Both the position numbers and the translations under genes were made by a program. From Bacillota bacterium (GTDB taxonomy: Bacteria > Bacillota > Clostridia > Acetivibrionales > JAEZXR01), in assembly GCA_023419605.1 (NCBI GenBank), contig JAEZXR010000084.1, positions 1-34,668 of the forward strand: a stretch of 34,668 nt of DNA, given 5' to 3'. The notes under the pieces are model-generated. The model saw only the letters and a list, made by a program, of their open reading frames with translations. It ran no database searches and was not told where the DNA came from. Shown here piece after piece: positions 1-7,368 of this stretch; positions within the stretch are counted from its first letter, which is position 1, and the number at the start of each line of letters is the position of its first letter.

Positions 1-5
1 ATGGA

Positions 6-115
6 AGACAGTTTCTCCTGACCCTTAAGGAATACCTCTGAGGAAAGGGCTTTCATGCTCGGCCCCTAGAGACATTTCCCTCGAAAGCATCTTTTCGATG
101 CTATTGAAACTGTCT
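6..115 (+). ncRNA. Folded 5' leader RNA (candidate cis-regulatory element)
   Basis: The leader of the pectate lyase gene folds on paper into a closed multi-helix structure. A 10-bp terminal stem pairs 6-15 (AGACAGTTTC) with 106-115 (GAAACTGTCT). Inside it, 40-46 pairs with 75-82 with one bulged C, continued by GGGC 47-50 with GCCC 62-65. A separate hairpin pairs AGCATC 86-91 with GATGCT 97-102. The terminal stem ends about 50 nt before the ribosome binding site of the next gene. I do not recognise it as any riboswitch class I can recall. It could be a ligand-sensing leader, a stabilising 5' structure or the end of an upstream RNA. The structure is seen in the sequence; the regulatory role is inferred. 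Confidence 0.45.
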
Positions 116-180
116 GGAATGATACTTTGTGCCAAGCTAGCACAACGCGTTAAATTAAATAAAAAAAGGAGAGATTAAGT

Positions 181-840
181 ATGAAACGTATCAGTCATTT
201 ACTTTTGGCTTTTTCATTCCTGACGGTTTCCTCATTAACAAGCCTTTTGGCCCCCCCCGTAAAGGCAGCTGCTAAAACCATTACCGAGACCATTGTCGTA
301 AAGGCAGGTACTACCTATGATGGAAAAGGCGAAACCATCGTTGCTCAAGGAATGGGAGATGGTGGCCAGGGCGAAGGACAAAAACCGATTTTTAAGCTGG
401 AAAAGGGCGCCAATTTGAAAAATGTCCGCATTGCCGCTCCCGGCTGTGACGGTGTCCATTGCTACGGAAACAATGTGGTGGAAAATGTTGTATGGGAAGA
501 TGTAGGCGAGGATGCCCTGACAGTGAAGGGGGAAGGAACCGTAACTGTAAAGGGAGGCTCCGCAGCCAAAGCTGCCGATAAGGTGTTCCAGTTGAATGCA
601 GCCTGCACATTTACTGTAAGCAATTTTACTGCCACGGACTTTGGCAAGGTAATCCGCCAAAACGGCGGCACTTCTTTCAAATGCACCATTTACATTGACA
701 ACTGTACCTTCAAAACCGGCAAGGAGTGCATTGCGCGTACCGACAGCACCACAACCCAGCTTTATTACCGCAACATGACTACTTCCGGTGTGCCCAAGCT
801 GTGGATGTTCCCATCCACTTCGCAGATCCATACCTATTAA
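181..840 (+). CDS. Secreted pectate lyase, polysaccharide lyase family 3
   Basis: This 219-residue protein has a signal peptide (about residues 1-30, KR then a hydrophobic run, ending near VKAAA) and one right-handed beta-helix domain. It cleaves polygalacturonate by Ca2+-dependent beta-elimination outside the cell. PL3 hallmarks are visible: the GCDGVHCYG segment, the acidic EDVGEDALTVKG segment (Ca2+ and catalytic acidic/Lys residues in this family), a Lys/Asp-rich turn before VFQLN, and the RQNGGT segment with a conserved Arg. The length suits a single-domain PL3 enzyme; there is no dockerin or CBM, so it is probably free rather than cellulosomal. The ATG follows AAAGGAGAG with a 7-nt spacer. 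A folded leader precedes it and a strong terminator follows, so it appears monocistronic. Family assignment is confident; substrate methylation preference is unknown. Confidence 0.88.
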   Translation: MKRISHLLLAFSFLTVSSLTSLLAPPVKAAAKTITETIVVKAGTTYDGKGETIVAQGMGDGGQGEGQKPIFKLEKGANLKNVRIAAPGCDGVHCYGNNVVENVVWEDVGEDALTVKGEGTVTVKGGSAAKAADKVFQLNAACTFTVSNFTATDFGKVIRQNGGTSFKCTIYIDNCTFKTGKECIARTDSTTTQLYYRNMTTSGVPKLWMFPSTSQIHTY

Positions 841-849
841 TAAAAATGT

Positions 850-896
850 AAAGCGTACGCATGGCAGGATTCTTTGCCATGCGTACGCTTTGTTTT
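850..896 (+). terminator. Rho-independent terminator of the pectate lyase gene
   Basis: A perfect 17-bp inverted repeat (850-866 with 875-891) with an 8-nt loop is followed by TGTTTT. It starts 10 bp after the pectate lyase stop codon. Confidence 0.9.
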
Positions 897-900
897 ATGG

Positions 901-1074
901 CAGGGGACAGTTCTTTGTCACACTTTGATTTTTTGAACTACACCTCTGTTTATCTTTAAAAATCCTGCGTTCTCACGTATGGATAGGCTGGAACAAGTGC
1001 CCCACCCTTTCATACCCTTTAGAGATGTTATACTATAAACACTTGGAAGTGACAAATAACCGTCCTCTGTCACC
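901..1074. repeat. Small inverted-repeat (MITE/REP-like) element
   Basis: Imperfect terminal inverted repeats of about 25 bp face each other. The left end at 901-921 begins CAGGGGACAGTTC and ends TTTGTCAC. The right end at 1049-1074 reads GTGACAAATAACC and then GTCCTCTGTCACC. About 127 bp lie between them with no convincing gene. GGGGACRGTTCTYTGTC-type ends recur in many clostridial genomes as short mobile or REP-like units. The right arm overlaps the stop codon of the esterase gene (1070-1072), so the insertion may have set that protein's C-terminus. Confidence 0.5.
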
Positions 1075-2689
1075 AACCCAGATCGGCGTGTATTTGAGAG
1101 GCAAGCTGGTTTGCCATCAGTTCGTGGGTTTTCAAACTGGGATGCCAGTCCTCACCGTAGCCATTTGCCCGATCCTGTACGGGGAACTCTATAAAGTGGA
1201 TTTTTTGATCTCCGGAGGAATTTTTCTGGGTAACAACACCACTGATGTAATCCCGCGCACTTGTTTGGTTGTCTCCGCTTAGCATAGGGCCTATGGCACA
1301 GTAGATATGAGCAGCAGGATACTGGCTCCGGATACGGGTCACAAAGTTTGCATATGCCGTTGTAAAGGCTGCCCTGTCCGGAATACCGACACTGTAGTCG
1401 TTGGTGCAAAGGTTAATGACCACTACCTGAGGAATCCATTGGCTGGGATCCCACTGGAGGGTTGGGTTATACGGCAATATCCGCGAGTACAGTTCCGGCA
1501 TTAAATCGGTGGTGTCTCCGCCGTAGTTACGGGTTACACCTTTTCCCGACCAGCAGACGGTGATGGGATCAGCACCTAAAAGCCGGGCGGTTACAGCGCC
1601 ATACGCCAGGTAAGCGTTTTCGTTCTTTGTGGTAAAGGATTGGTATTGGCTTGTCCCCTCATTTCCATAGCCGCAGGTGATGGAATCACCGATAAACTCT
1701 ATACGCTTGGAAGAGGGGGCAGGGCCAGCCAACAGACTTCCATCCGTGACAGTGAAGCCCAGGAACTGCACATCGCCTACCCAGGCCTCCGTCCTTTTCA
1801 CCAGCTCTACCGTATGATTTCCGTTCGTCAGCCCGGATGCCAGGGTAATAGGGGATGAACTGCCGGCGGGAACGTTGACCGATGCTTTGACCTCACCGTC
1901 TATTATCACGCTAAACCAGTTATCACCGACGGATTTTAAGTTTACACTGATGCCTGTCCCATGGAAGTTCGCTTTGATAGTAGTGGTGCCCCAGGCAAAT
2001 TTGGGTCCTGCCGGATCACTGGTATCAAAGCGTCCGATAAAAAGTACGTTAGCGCTGGGAGAGGCAGACGGTGACGGTGTTACCGTTGGTACAGGCGTAG
2101 GTGTAGATGTGGGGGTAGGTGTAAGTGTGGGGGTAGGAGACACGCTTGGCGAAGGGGTAGCGGTTCCACCCGGTTCAATTCCCCATACCAGCGTCCCCTT
2201 AATATACCCTGTTACGGAGGTTGAATCAACGTAGTTGGTAGCGGATACATTAAAGGAATAGTCGTTGGTTTGTGTGAAATTGGACCAATCGGATTTCCAA
2301 AGCCTTGTCTTTACTTCTACGCTTTCACCTACAGCAAGGATGCCTGCATCGTTCCCGAAACCGACTTCCAGGAACTTGTCCGCATTGGTGGCGGTAATGT
2401 TGCCAAAGGTTCCGGTTACATTTACCGAACCGGCAGTTGAGTAGTCACATGCGAAGCTGTTGGACTGGGTTCCGTCATTGGTAAAATAATACCGCAGTTT
2501 AATGGTTGAAAGCGGAAGCGGGGTTGTCCCTGTGTTGACCAGCTTGAAATTCGGGTAAAGGGTGTTTATTGTGGCTGCCGTATTTCCGCTAAAGAGCTGT
2601 ACATTTATGCCGTCCGCGGCAAAAACGCCGGTTATAGGACTCATAGCAGCCAATAGGAGTACAAGCAAAAGAACACCTATTTTCCTCAT
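1070..2689 (-). CDS. Secreted CBM3-linker-CE2 acetyl esterase (SGNH fold)
   Basis: A 539-residue modular extracellular enzyme. After a signal peptide (about 1-25) comes a family 3 cellulose-binding module (about 27-175: FSGNTAATINTLYPNFKLVN opening, DYSTAG, WSNFTQTNDYSF). A Thr/Pro/Ser linker follows (about 178-215). The CE2 esterase comes last: a jelly-roll part starting NVLFIGRFD, then an SGNH hydrolase part with nucleophile motif GDSITCGYG, CTNDY and the C-terminal DWHPS catalytic His. CE2 enzymes remove acetyl groups from xylan or mannan and some also bind cellulose. The CBM3 would tether it to cellulose; no dockerin is present. I chose the ATG at 2689 rather than the one 15 bp upstream because GGAGGGG lies 6 nt before it. 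The stop codon is inside a small inverted-repeat element. It may deacetylate the same plant wall material attacked by the pectate lyase. Confidence 0.88.
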   Translation of the reverse strand: MRKIGVLLLVLLLAAMSPITGVFAADGINVQLFSGNTAATINTLYPNFKLVNTGTTPLPLSTIKLRYYFTNDGTQSNSFACDYSTAGSVNVTGTFGNITATNADKFLEVGFGNDAGILAVGESVEVKTRLWKSDWSNFTQTNDYSFNVSATNYVDSTSVTGYIKGTLVWGIEPGGTATPSPSVSPTPTLTPTPTSTPTPVPTVTPSPSASPSANVLFIGRFDTSDPAGPKFAWGTTTIKANFHGTGISVNLKSVGDNWFSVIIDGEVKASVNVPAGSSSPITLASGLTNGNHTVELVKRTEAWVGDVQFLGFTVTDGSLLAGPAPSSKRIEFIGDSITCGYGNEGTSQYQSFTTKNENAYLAYGAVTARLLGADPITVCWSGKGVTRNYGGDTTDLMPELYSRILPYNPTLQWDPSQWIPQVVVINLCTNDYSVGIPDRAAFTTAYANFVTRIRSQYPAAHIYCAIGPMLSGDNQTSARDYISGVVTQKNSSGDQKIHFIEFPVQDRANGYGEDWHPSLKTHELMANQLASQIHADLGW

Positions 2690-2729
2690 TGATATCCCCT
2701 CCATTTTTTGTTAATTTTCGTATATACTG

Positions 2730-2758
2730 ATTATATCATGGAAATTTTATTTATTTAA
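2730..2758 (-). promoter_or_regulatory. Probable promoter of the CE2 esterase gene
   Basis: On the minus strand TATAAT (plus 2730-2735) is preceded by TGA, giving an extended -10 (TGNTATAAT). A weak -35 (TTAAAT) sits 17 bp upstream. It lies about 40 bp before the esterase start codon. Confidence 0.5.
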
Positions 2759-2798
2759 GTATAAAATTGTAAAAACATTCAAAATGAGTCACAATTTT

Positions 2799-2956
2799 GC
2801 ATCCCGGGCCATGGAACTTTTCTGTCGCCGGGATATTAACTTCATGTATCTTCTTGAAGGTTCACCCATACCTGACAACGCAGCCTTAAATAAAATAAAA
2901 GCTATCGCATTACAAGAAACGCAGCACGGTAAAGGAACAAACCGCGCTGCGTTTTG
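2799..2956 (+). other. Gene-free stretch with a GC hairpin and a strong terminator
   Basis: No convincing gene lies between 2705 and 3066. On the plus strand ATCCCGG (near 2800) pairs with CCGGGAT (near 2830). Further on, AAACGCAGC plus ACGGT (2917-2930) pairs with ACCG plus GCTGCGTTT (2941-2954), followed by TTTT and G, which looks like a rho-independent terminator. No plus-strand gene upstream would need it, so it may end a small untranslated RNA or be a relic of a lost gene. Confidence 0.45.
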
Positions 2957-2990
2957 TCATGGAAGGAAGAAAGAGTTTTTCAAAAAAGCC

Positions 2991-3042
2991 TTGACAAATT
3001 ACTTTTACAGTTGTAGTATACATGTATATTACAACTGTAAAA
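2991..3042 (+). promoter_or_regulatory. Promoter and BlaI-type operator of the repressor/protease operon
   Basis: TTGACA (2991-2996), a 17-bp spacer and TAGTAT (3014-3019) form a near-consensus sigma-A promoter. Covering the -10 is a 40-bp almost perfect palindrome centred at 3022/3023: TTTTACAGTTGTA (3003-3015) and TACAACTGTAAAA (3030-3042), with one mismatched pair in the middle. The TACA/TGTA half-site pattern is what BlaI/MecI/CopY repressors bind. Position and symmetry imply autorepression of the gene starting at 3067. Confidence 0.85.
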
Positions 3043-3066
3043 TACATGATGTGCGGAGATGATAAT

Positions 3067-3435
3067 ATGGAAAAAAAGCCTGAAATCAGTGAATCTGAGC
3101 TTGAAATTATGAAAGTTCTATGGGCAAAAGAACTTCCAATGTCTGTGCAGGATATTTGTGATGAAATGATTAACACAGAGTGGAAGTACTCTACAGTAGC
3201 GACGCTTCTTGGACGGATGGTGAAAAAAGGTGCCATTGAAGGAAAGAAAAAGGGGTATTTGTATTACTATAAGCCCCTGCTGGATAAGAAGGAATACAAA
3301 ATCTCCCAGGCAAAGAAATTTGTCAGTAAGCTATATGACGGTTCTGTAAAAAATCTTGTTGTTTCGTTATTTGAGAACAAGGAACTGTCCGATGAAGATA
3401 TTGCCGAGCTGAAAAATCTATTTGATTTAAAATAA
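3067..3435 (+). CDS. BlaI/MecI/CopY family transcriptional repressor
   Basis: A 122-residue repressor with an N-terminal winged helix (residues about 5-75: ISESELEIMKVLW, MSVQDICDEM, YSTVATLLGRMVKKGAIEGKK) and a C-terminal helical dimerisation tail ending SDEDIAELKNLFD. These are typical BlaI-family features. Dimers bind a TACA/TGTA palindrome, and in characterised systems the partner protease triggers repressor cleavage. I start at ATG 3067 because GGAG lies 8 nt upstream; the longer frame from 3022 would start inside the operator. Its stop is 11 bp before the membrane protease gene, which has its own AGGAGGG, so the two form an operon. The inducing signal is not evident. No beta-lactamase or other typical target is present in the window. 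Confidence 0.88.
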   Translation: MEKKPEISESELEIMKVLWAKELPMSVQDICDEMINTEWKYSTVATLLGRMVKKGAIEGKKKGYLYYYKPLLDKKEYKISQAKKFVSKLYDGSVKNLVVSLFENKELSDEDIAELKNLFDLK

Positions 3436-3446
3436 GGAGGGCTGTC

Positions 3447-5459
3447 ATGCTGTTACAGCTATTTAAAACAGTGTTGCTCCAGTCTGCAGTTGGCGCTATT
3501 CTGACCCTTGTGCTGCTATTGCTCAAACCCGTCACCAAAAGGGTATTCGGCAGCCGCTGGCAGTATTATATATGGCTGTGCGTATTGATGGTTATGGTAT
3601 TGCCGCCGGTAACAATTTTGGCCCCCGGAAAATCTGTTGTTCACGTTACCGGGTTGCCTCAAATACAATCAGCAAAGATAGATGAAATGCCGGGTATTTT
3701 GCCTGATACGGAAACAAAGATAATAGAAAATATACCTTTTGAATATAGGAATGTTGAGATTATACAGGGATTTCAAGTCAGCCAATACAATTTTTTGATT
3801 TATATCTGGATTGCAGGGGCAGTTGTGTTTTTTCTAAAAAACACCATAAGCTATTTGCTGTTTTTGCGAACAATCTACAAGCATTCTAAGCCCATAAGCT
3901 GCCCCATCCTGGACAACATAAAAACGGAAAAAGAGGTAAGAAGCAATATCAGGGTTTGTGTCACTCCATGCATTAAAGCACCTTTACTATCAGGCTTTTT
4001 TCAGCCGACACTTTTGCTTCCTGATACCGAAATTTCAGATGAAAGCCTGAGGTACATTCTTTTGCATGAATTGACGCATCATAAAAGGCATGACCTGTGG
4101 TATAAATGGTTTTCTATGATTGTAAATGCGATCCATTGGTTTAACCCTATGATTTATTTTGCAGTACGGCAAATAAACGAGGAATGTGAAATTTCCTGTG
4201 ATTTGGCAGTTGTGCAAGATATGAATACGGAAGAACGAAAAGGCTACATGTGCACAATTTTGTGCATGATGGCGCAAAATAAGCCATTGTCCCCAGTGCT
4301 GGCTTCTGCAATGTCAGGCAGCAAAGAGCAAATAAAAAGGAGATTTAAAATGATCAGCAAAGAAAAACGGCGTAATAAGTTTATGTCAGCAATATCACTT
4401 TTAACTGCGGTTGTTATTCTCAGTATAACGCTTTTTGTAGGCAGCGCGCTTGCCGCTACTACACAGAACGGACTTGAGATCTGGACAAAAAATGAAGTAT
4501 ACTTCAGAGACGGGATTCAATTTTCAGTAAACGTGTCGGGAAAAAGCGTTCCTGCCTGGGTATCCGAAGATGTGGCGGGTGAGGACGGAAATATTAATGT
4601 GGCAGTAAAACGGGTGCAGATCAGAAATGTGAAGGGTGAAGTCGGCGATTACGCGATCCTTGAGCTGAAAGGCGCAAAAGGAACAACCAGGTTGTCCGAT
4701 ATCATGGCGAGCAGCTTTCATAAAACCAGTTATAATGGATCGGTGCCGAGAATACCGGAATTGTTATATGAAGCATTCACAAGCGGCTACCGGTTTTGTG
4801 AATTTAATAACGTGGGATATGAGGGATACCGAAATTCTCCGGTCGCTTCTTTAGTCACTGAAAACTCAGGTAAGCGAAAAAGCGTAAATGTGGATTTTGC
4901 CTTTCGTGAAAATGAGTCCTTATCTGCTGTGTATGTGGATTTTTTGGTAGCTAACGAGTTTGACAATGTAGAGTATTCCGAAGAACAGAAGTACAGACCT
5001 ATAAAGGCGGATTCCGACTCCATCGCGTTTATCGGCGATTTCGAAAAAGATTATGTTTTCTGGGCTAGAGAACTTACAACAACTGAGTATTTTGCATTTT
5101 TTGAAAAAGATTTCGTCAATAAAAAGGTAGCCGGAATTAACATGGCTGTTGATTCTGCCGATACACAGAGAATTACTTTAAATGCGGCTGTTTCGCATCC
5201 GCAGGTCAGTTCTTATGAAATTTATGTCTATAATCAGAATGAGCGGATGATTTCTTCCAAAAAAGATAAAAAAATCCCGGCCGGCTCTCTTGCTTTGGAA
5301 TCGACCAGATACCGTAATGCAACAACCGGCCCTTACGTTTATAAGGATATTCCCGAAAATCAATTCGTAAGCGGAGAAACATACCGGGTGGACATCGCGC
5401 TTTTTGACCATGAGCATAAAGTGATTTATCGCCAGCGCGAATCTGTTAGTATACCCTAA
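3447..5459 (+). CDS. BlaR1/MecR1-like M56 membrane metallopeptidase with novel sensor domain
   Basis: A 670-residue membrane protein. Likely transmembrane helices lie near 10-28, 39-58, 116-134 and 311-336. The cytosolic zinc protease motif HELTHH is at 207-212, followed by WFNP (231-234) and the Glu-rich NEECEISCD segment (about 244-252) expected to supply the third zinc ligand. This is the M56 arrangement, in which an extracellular signal activates the protease and relieves BlaI-type repression. The extracellular part (about 337-670) is not the usual penicillin-binding fold; I see no SxxK/KTG pattern, only beta-rich sequence. It therefore probably senses something other than beta-lactams. 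AGGAGGG precedes the ATG. It is co-transcribed with the repressor gene upstream. Confidence 0.8.
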   Translation: MLLQLFKTVLLQSAVGAILTLVLLLLKPVTKRVFGSRWQYYIWLCVLMVMVLPPVTILAPGKSVVHVTGLPQIQSAKIDEMPGILPDTETKIIENIPFEYRNVEIIQGFQVSQYNFLIYIWIAGAVVFFLKNTISYLLFLRTIYKHSKPISCPILDNIKTEKEVRSNIRVCVTPCIKAPLLSGFFQPTLLLPDTEISDESLRYILLHELTHHKRHDLWYKWFSMIVNAIHWFNPMIYFAVRQINEECEISCDLAVVQDMNTEERKGYMCTILCMMAQNKPLSPVLASAMSGSKEQIKRRFKMISKEKRRNKFMSAISLLTAVVILSITLFVGSALAATTQNGLEIWTKNEVYFRDGIQFSVNVSGKSVPAWVSEDVAGEDGNINVAVKRVQIRNVKGEVGDYAILELKGAKGTTRLSDIMASSFHKTSYNGSVPRIPELLYEAFTSGYRFCEFNNVGYEGYRNSPVASLVTENSGKRKSVNVDFAFRENESLSAVYVDFLVANEFDNVEYSEEQKYRPIKADSDSIAFIGDFEKDYVFWARELTTTEYFAFFEKDFVNKKVAGINMAVDSADTQRITLNAAVSHPQVSSYEIYVYNQNERMISSKKDKKIPAGSLALESTRYRNATTGPYVYKDIPENQFVSGETYRVDIALFDHEHKVIYRQRESVSIP

Positions 5460-5602
5460 TGATTTTCATTCTGTAAAATTTTAATCTTAACGTACAAGAT
5501 AAAGAATTTATTATATGTCTTAGCTTCTTTTTATATAGTAACGCTTTGATGGTTATAATAGCTACGTTGATTAAATACATAAGAAGGGAGTATTTTTTTA
5601 TT

Positions 5603-7129
5603 TTGAACAACACAAAGGACAAAAAGACCGTTATTCTGATTGCGTTCTATAATATAAAGGCGCTTGGTATACGTTATCTGGACGCTGCATTGAGAAGGTC
5701 AGGCTACAGGGTGGTTACCGTGTTCTACAAGGACTTTAACAGCCTCCATCCCCGGCCTACTAGTGCGACGGAATTGGAGCTGTTAGGTGATATCGTGGAA
5801 AAGGAGAAGCCCGTCATGGTGGGCTTCTCTGTCATGAGCTCCATGTATCTTGAGACCGTGGACAAGGTCATCGCCGCTATCAGAACCCGCACTGACGCCC
5901 CTACTGTCTGTGGCGGAGCCTACGCCACCCTGTTTCCAGAGCGTTTTTTAGATATGGGTATAAACTTTGTTGTACGTACCGATGGCGAGATATCCATCTG
6001 CCAGCTTGCTGATGCGCTTACCCAGGGAGGAGACTGGCGCCATATTCCATCCATCTGCTATAGAGAGGATGGGAAGAACGTCATGAACAAGACCGGCAAC
6101 ATACTTACGGATATCGATGGCTACGGCTTGCCCTCCATCGAGTGTGAGGCCTCATATTTTATTGAAAATGATGAAGTTAAGGCCGGTGATCCGCAGCTTG
6201 GAGCCATGAGTTATGAAGTAATAGCCTCCCGCGGCTGTCCATTTACCTGCTCCTATTGCAGTTGCGTGAACCTGCGCCGGATTTTTCCACAAGACACAAA
6301 GTACATTCGCATACGCAGCGTTAAGAGTGTTATAGATGAGCTCATGATCGTCAAGAAGAAGTTCAAAAAGCTGGTTTTTATACATTTCTACGATGAAATA
6401 TTCCCGAACGCGCCTGGATGGGTGGACAAATTTGTTGTTGAGTATAAAAAACACATTAATCTGCCATTTACCATCTGGTCCCATCCCAAGATGATAAACG
6501 GCAATGAATTAAAAAAGTTGGTCTCCGTTGGTCTTGTAGAAGTCATCATGGGCATACAGTCCGGTTCTGAAAGTTTGCGACGTGATGTGTTCCACCGCTA
6601 CGAAACCCAAGAGGATATCATAGAGGCTACTCGTATCATTCGCGATTCTGGCGTGTTTTGGGCCTCCTATGACTTCATGCTTCAGCATCCTTTCGAAACT
6701 ATAGATGACCTAAGAGAAACCTACTTTCTAGTGCAGAAACTTTCTCCTCCCTTTGAACTTCAACTCCATGGTCTCAACTTTCTGCCGGGCACGGACATTG
6801 TAGATATGGCTATAGAGCAAGGAAAGCTGACAGCTGAGCAGATGGATGCCATCATGTATGCCCCTATGCAGAAGCAGTTCGACGCTTATTGGAAACAGGA
6901 GAATGAGCTTTTGAGCCAGCTTTGGTATCGCATGATATACTGTCTCCAGTTCCCCCACCAGAGAAAAGAGATTGAACAATATGAAGATGACCCGGAAGGT
7001 CATCAGAAGGAGATAAACGCCTGCTACGACAGATGCCGGAGTATGTCTAAACGCCGTTATTACCGCAAAAAGATAAGCATTGTACTACGGCGCATGAGGT
7101 TTGTGCTTAGAGGTATTTTCCTTGCGTGA
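5603..7129 (+). CDS. B12-binding domain radical SAM protein
   Basis: About 508 residues. The N-terminal half is a Rossmann-like cobalamin-binding domain (KKTVILIAFYNIKALG, then PVMVGFSVMS and VCGGAYATLFPE). It is followed by a radical SAM barrel with CPFTCSYC at about residues 212-219, the CxxxCxxC that holds the 4Fe-4S cluster. A poorly characterised C-terminal helical/basic region ends in RKKISIVLRRMRFVLRG. Such class B enzymes do methylations and other radical chemistry on lipids, peptides or cofactors; the substrate here cannot be read from sequence. The start is uncertain. TTG 5603 has AAGAAGGGAG about 12 nt upstream; an alternative ATG at 5549 adds 18 residues but has no ribosome binding site. 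It lies 140 bp after the protease gene and is followed by a terminator. Co-regulation with the BlaI-like unit is possible but unproven. Confidence 0.75.
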   Translation: MNNTKDKKTVILIAFYNIKALGIRYLDAALRRSGYRVVTVFYKDFNSLHPRPTSATELELLGDIVEKEKPVMVGFSVMSSMYLETVDKVIAAIRTRTDAPTVCGGAYATLFPERFLDMGINFVVRTDGEISICQLADALTQGGDWRHIPSICYREDGKNVMNKTGNILTDIDGYGLPSIECEASYFIENDEVKAGDPQLGAMSYEVIASRGCPFTCSYCSCVNLRRIFPQDTKYIRIRSVKSVIDELMIVKKKFKKLVFIHFYDEIFPNAPGWVDKFVVEYKKHINLPFTIWSHPKMINGNELKKLVSVGLVEVIMGIQSGSESLRRDVFHRYETQEDIIEATRIIRDSGVFWASYDFMLQHPFETIDDLRETYFLVQKLSPPFELQLHGLNFLPGTDIVDMAIEQGKLTAEQMDAIMYAPMQKQFDAYWKQENELLSQLWYRMIYCLQFPHQRKEIEQYEDDPEGHQKEINACYDRCRSMSKRRYYRKKISIVLRRMRFVLRGIFLA

Positions 7130-7147
7130 TAGAAATATAAGGATAGT

Positions 7148-7180
7148 AAAAGATTTCTTCCGAGAAATCTTTTTGTTTAA
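7148..7180 (+). terminator. Rho-independent terminator after the radical SAM gene
   Basis: AAAAGATTTCT (7148-7158) pairs with AGAAATCTTTT (7163-7173) around a TCCG tetraloop, followed by a T-rich run. The rest of 7181-7368 holds nothing I can identify. Confidence 0.85.
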
Positions 7181-7368
7181 AAACTTAAAGCAGGATAAGG
7201 CGAAGCCCGACATTTTTGCGGCAATCTCCGTTAGCTTGCTCATATAAAAATGCGTTAGTTTGTTTTGTTAATTATATGGCACATATTTAAATACATCCTA
7301 CCCGAAAGCATTTGACCATTTATATTTAACACAGACCTTATTACACTTGAACTGGCAGGAATTATTTT

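Noticed and set aside
6..115. Known riboswitch identity for the leader (c-di-GMP, T-box, cobalamin, lysine and others considered)
   Set aside because: The conserved core sequences of these classes, as I remember them, are absent, so only an unassigned structured RNA is reported.
1070..2689. Cellulosomal dockerin on the esterase or the pectate lyase
   Set aside because: No duplicated calcium-binding DxNxDG-type segments occur in either protein.
2784..3062. Plus-strand frame of 92 codons between the esterase and repressor genes
   Set aside because: It reads through a terminator, a promoter and the operator palindrome and has no ribosome binding site.
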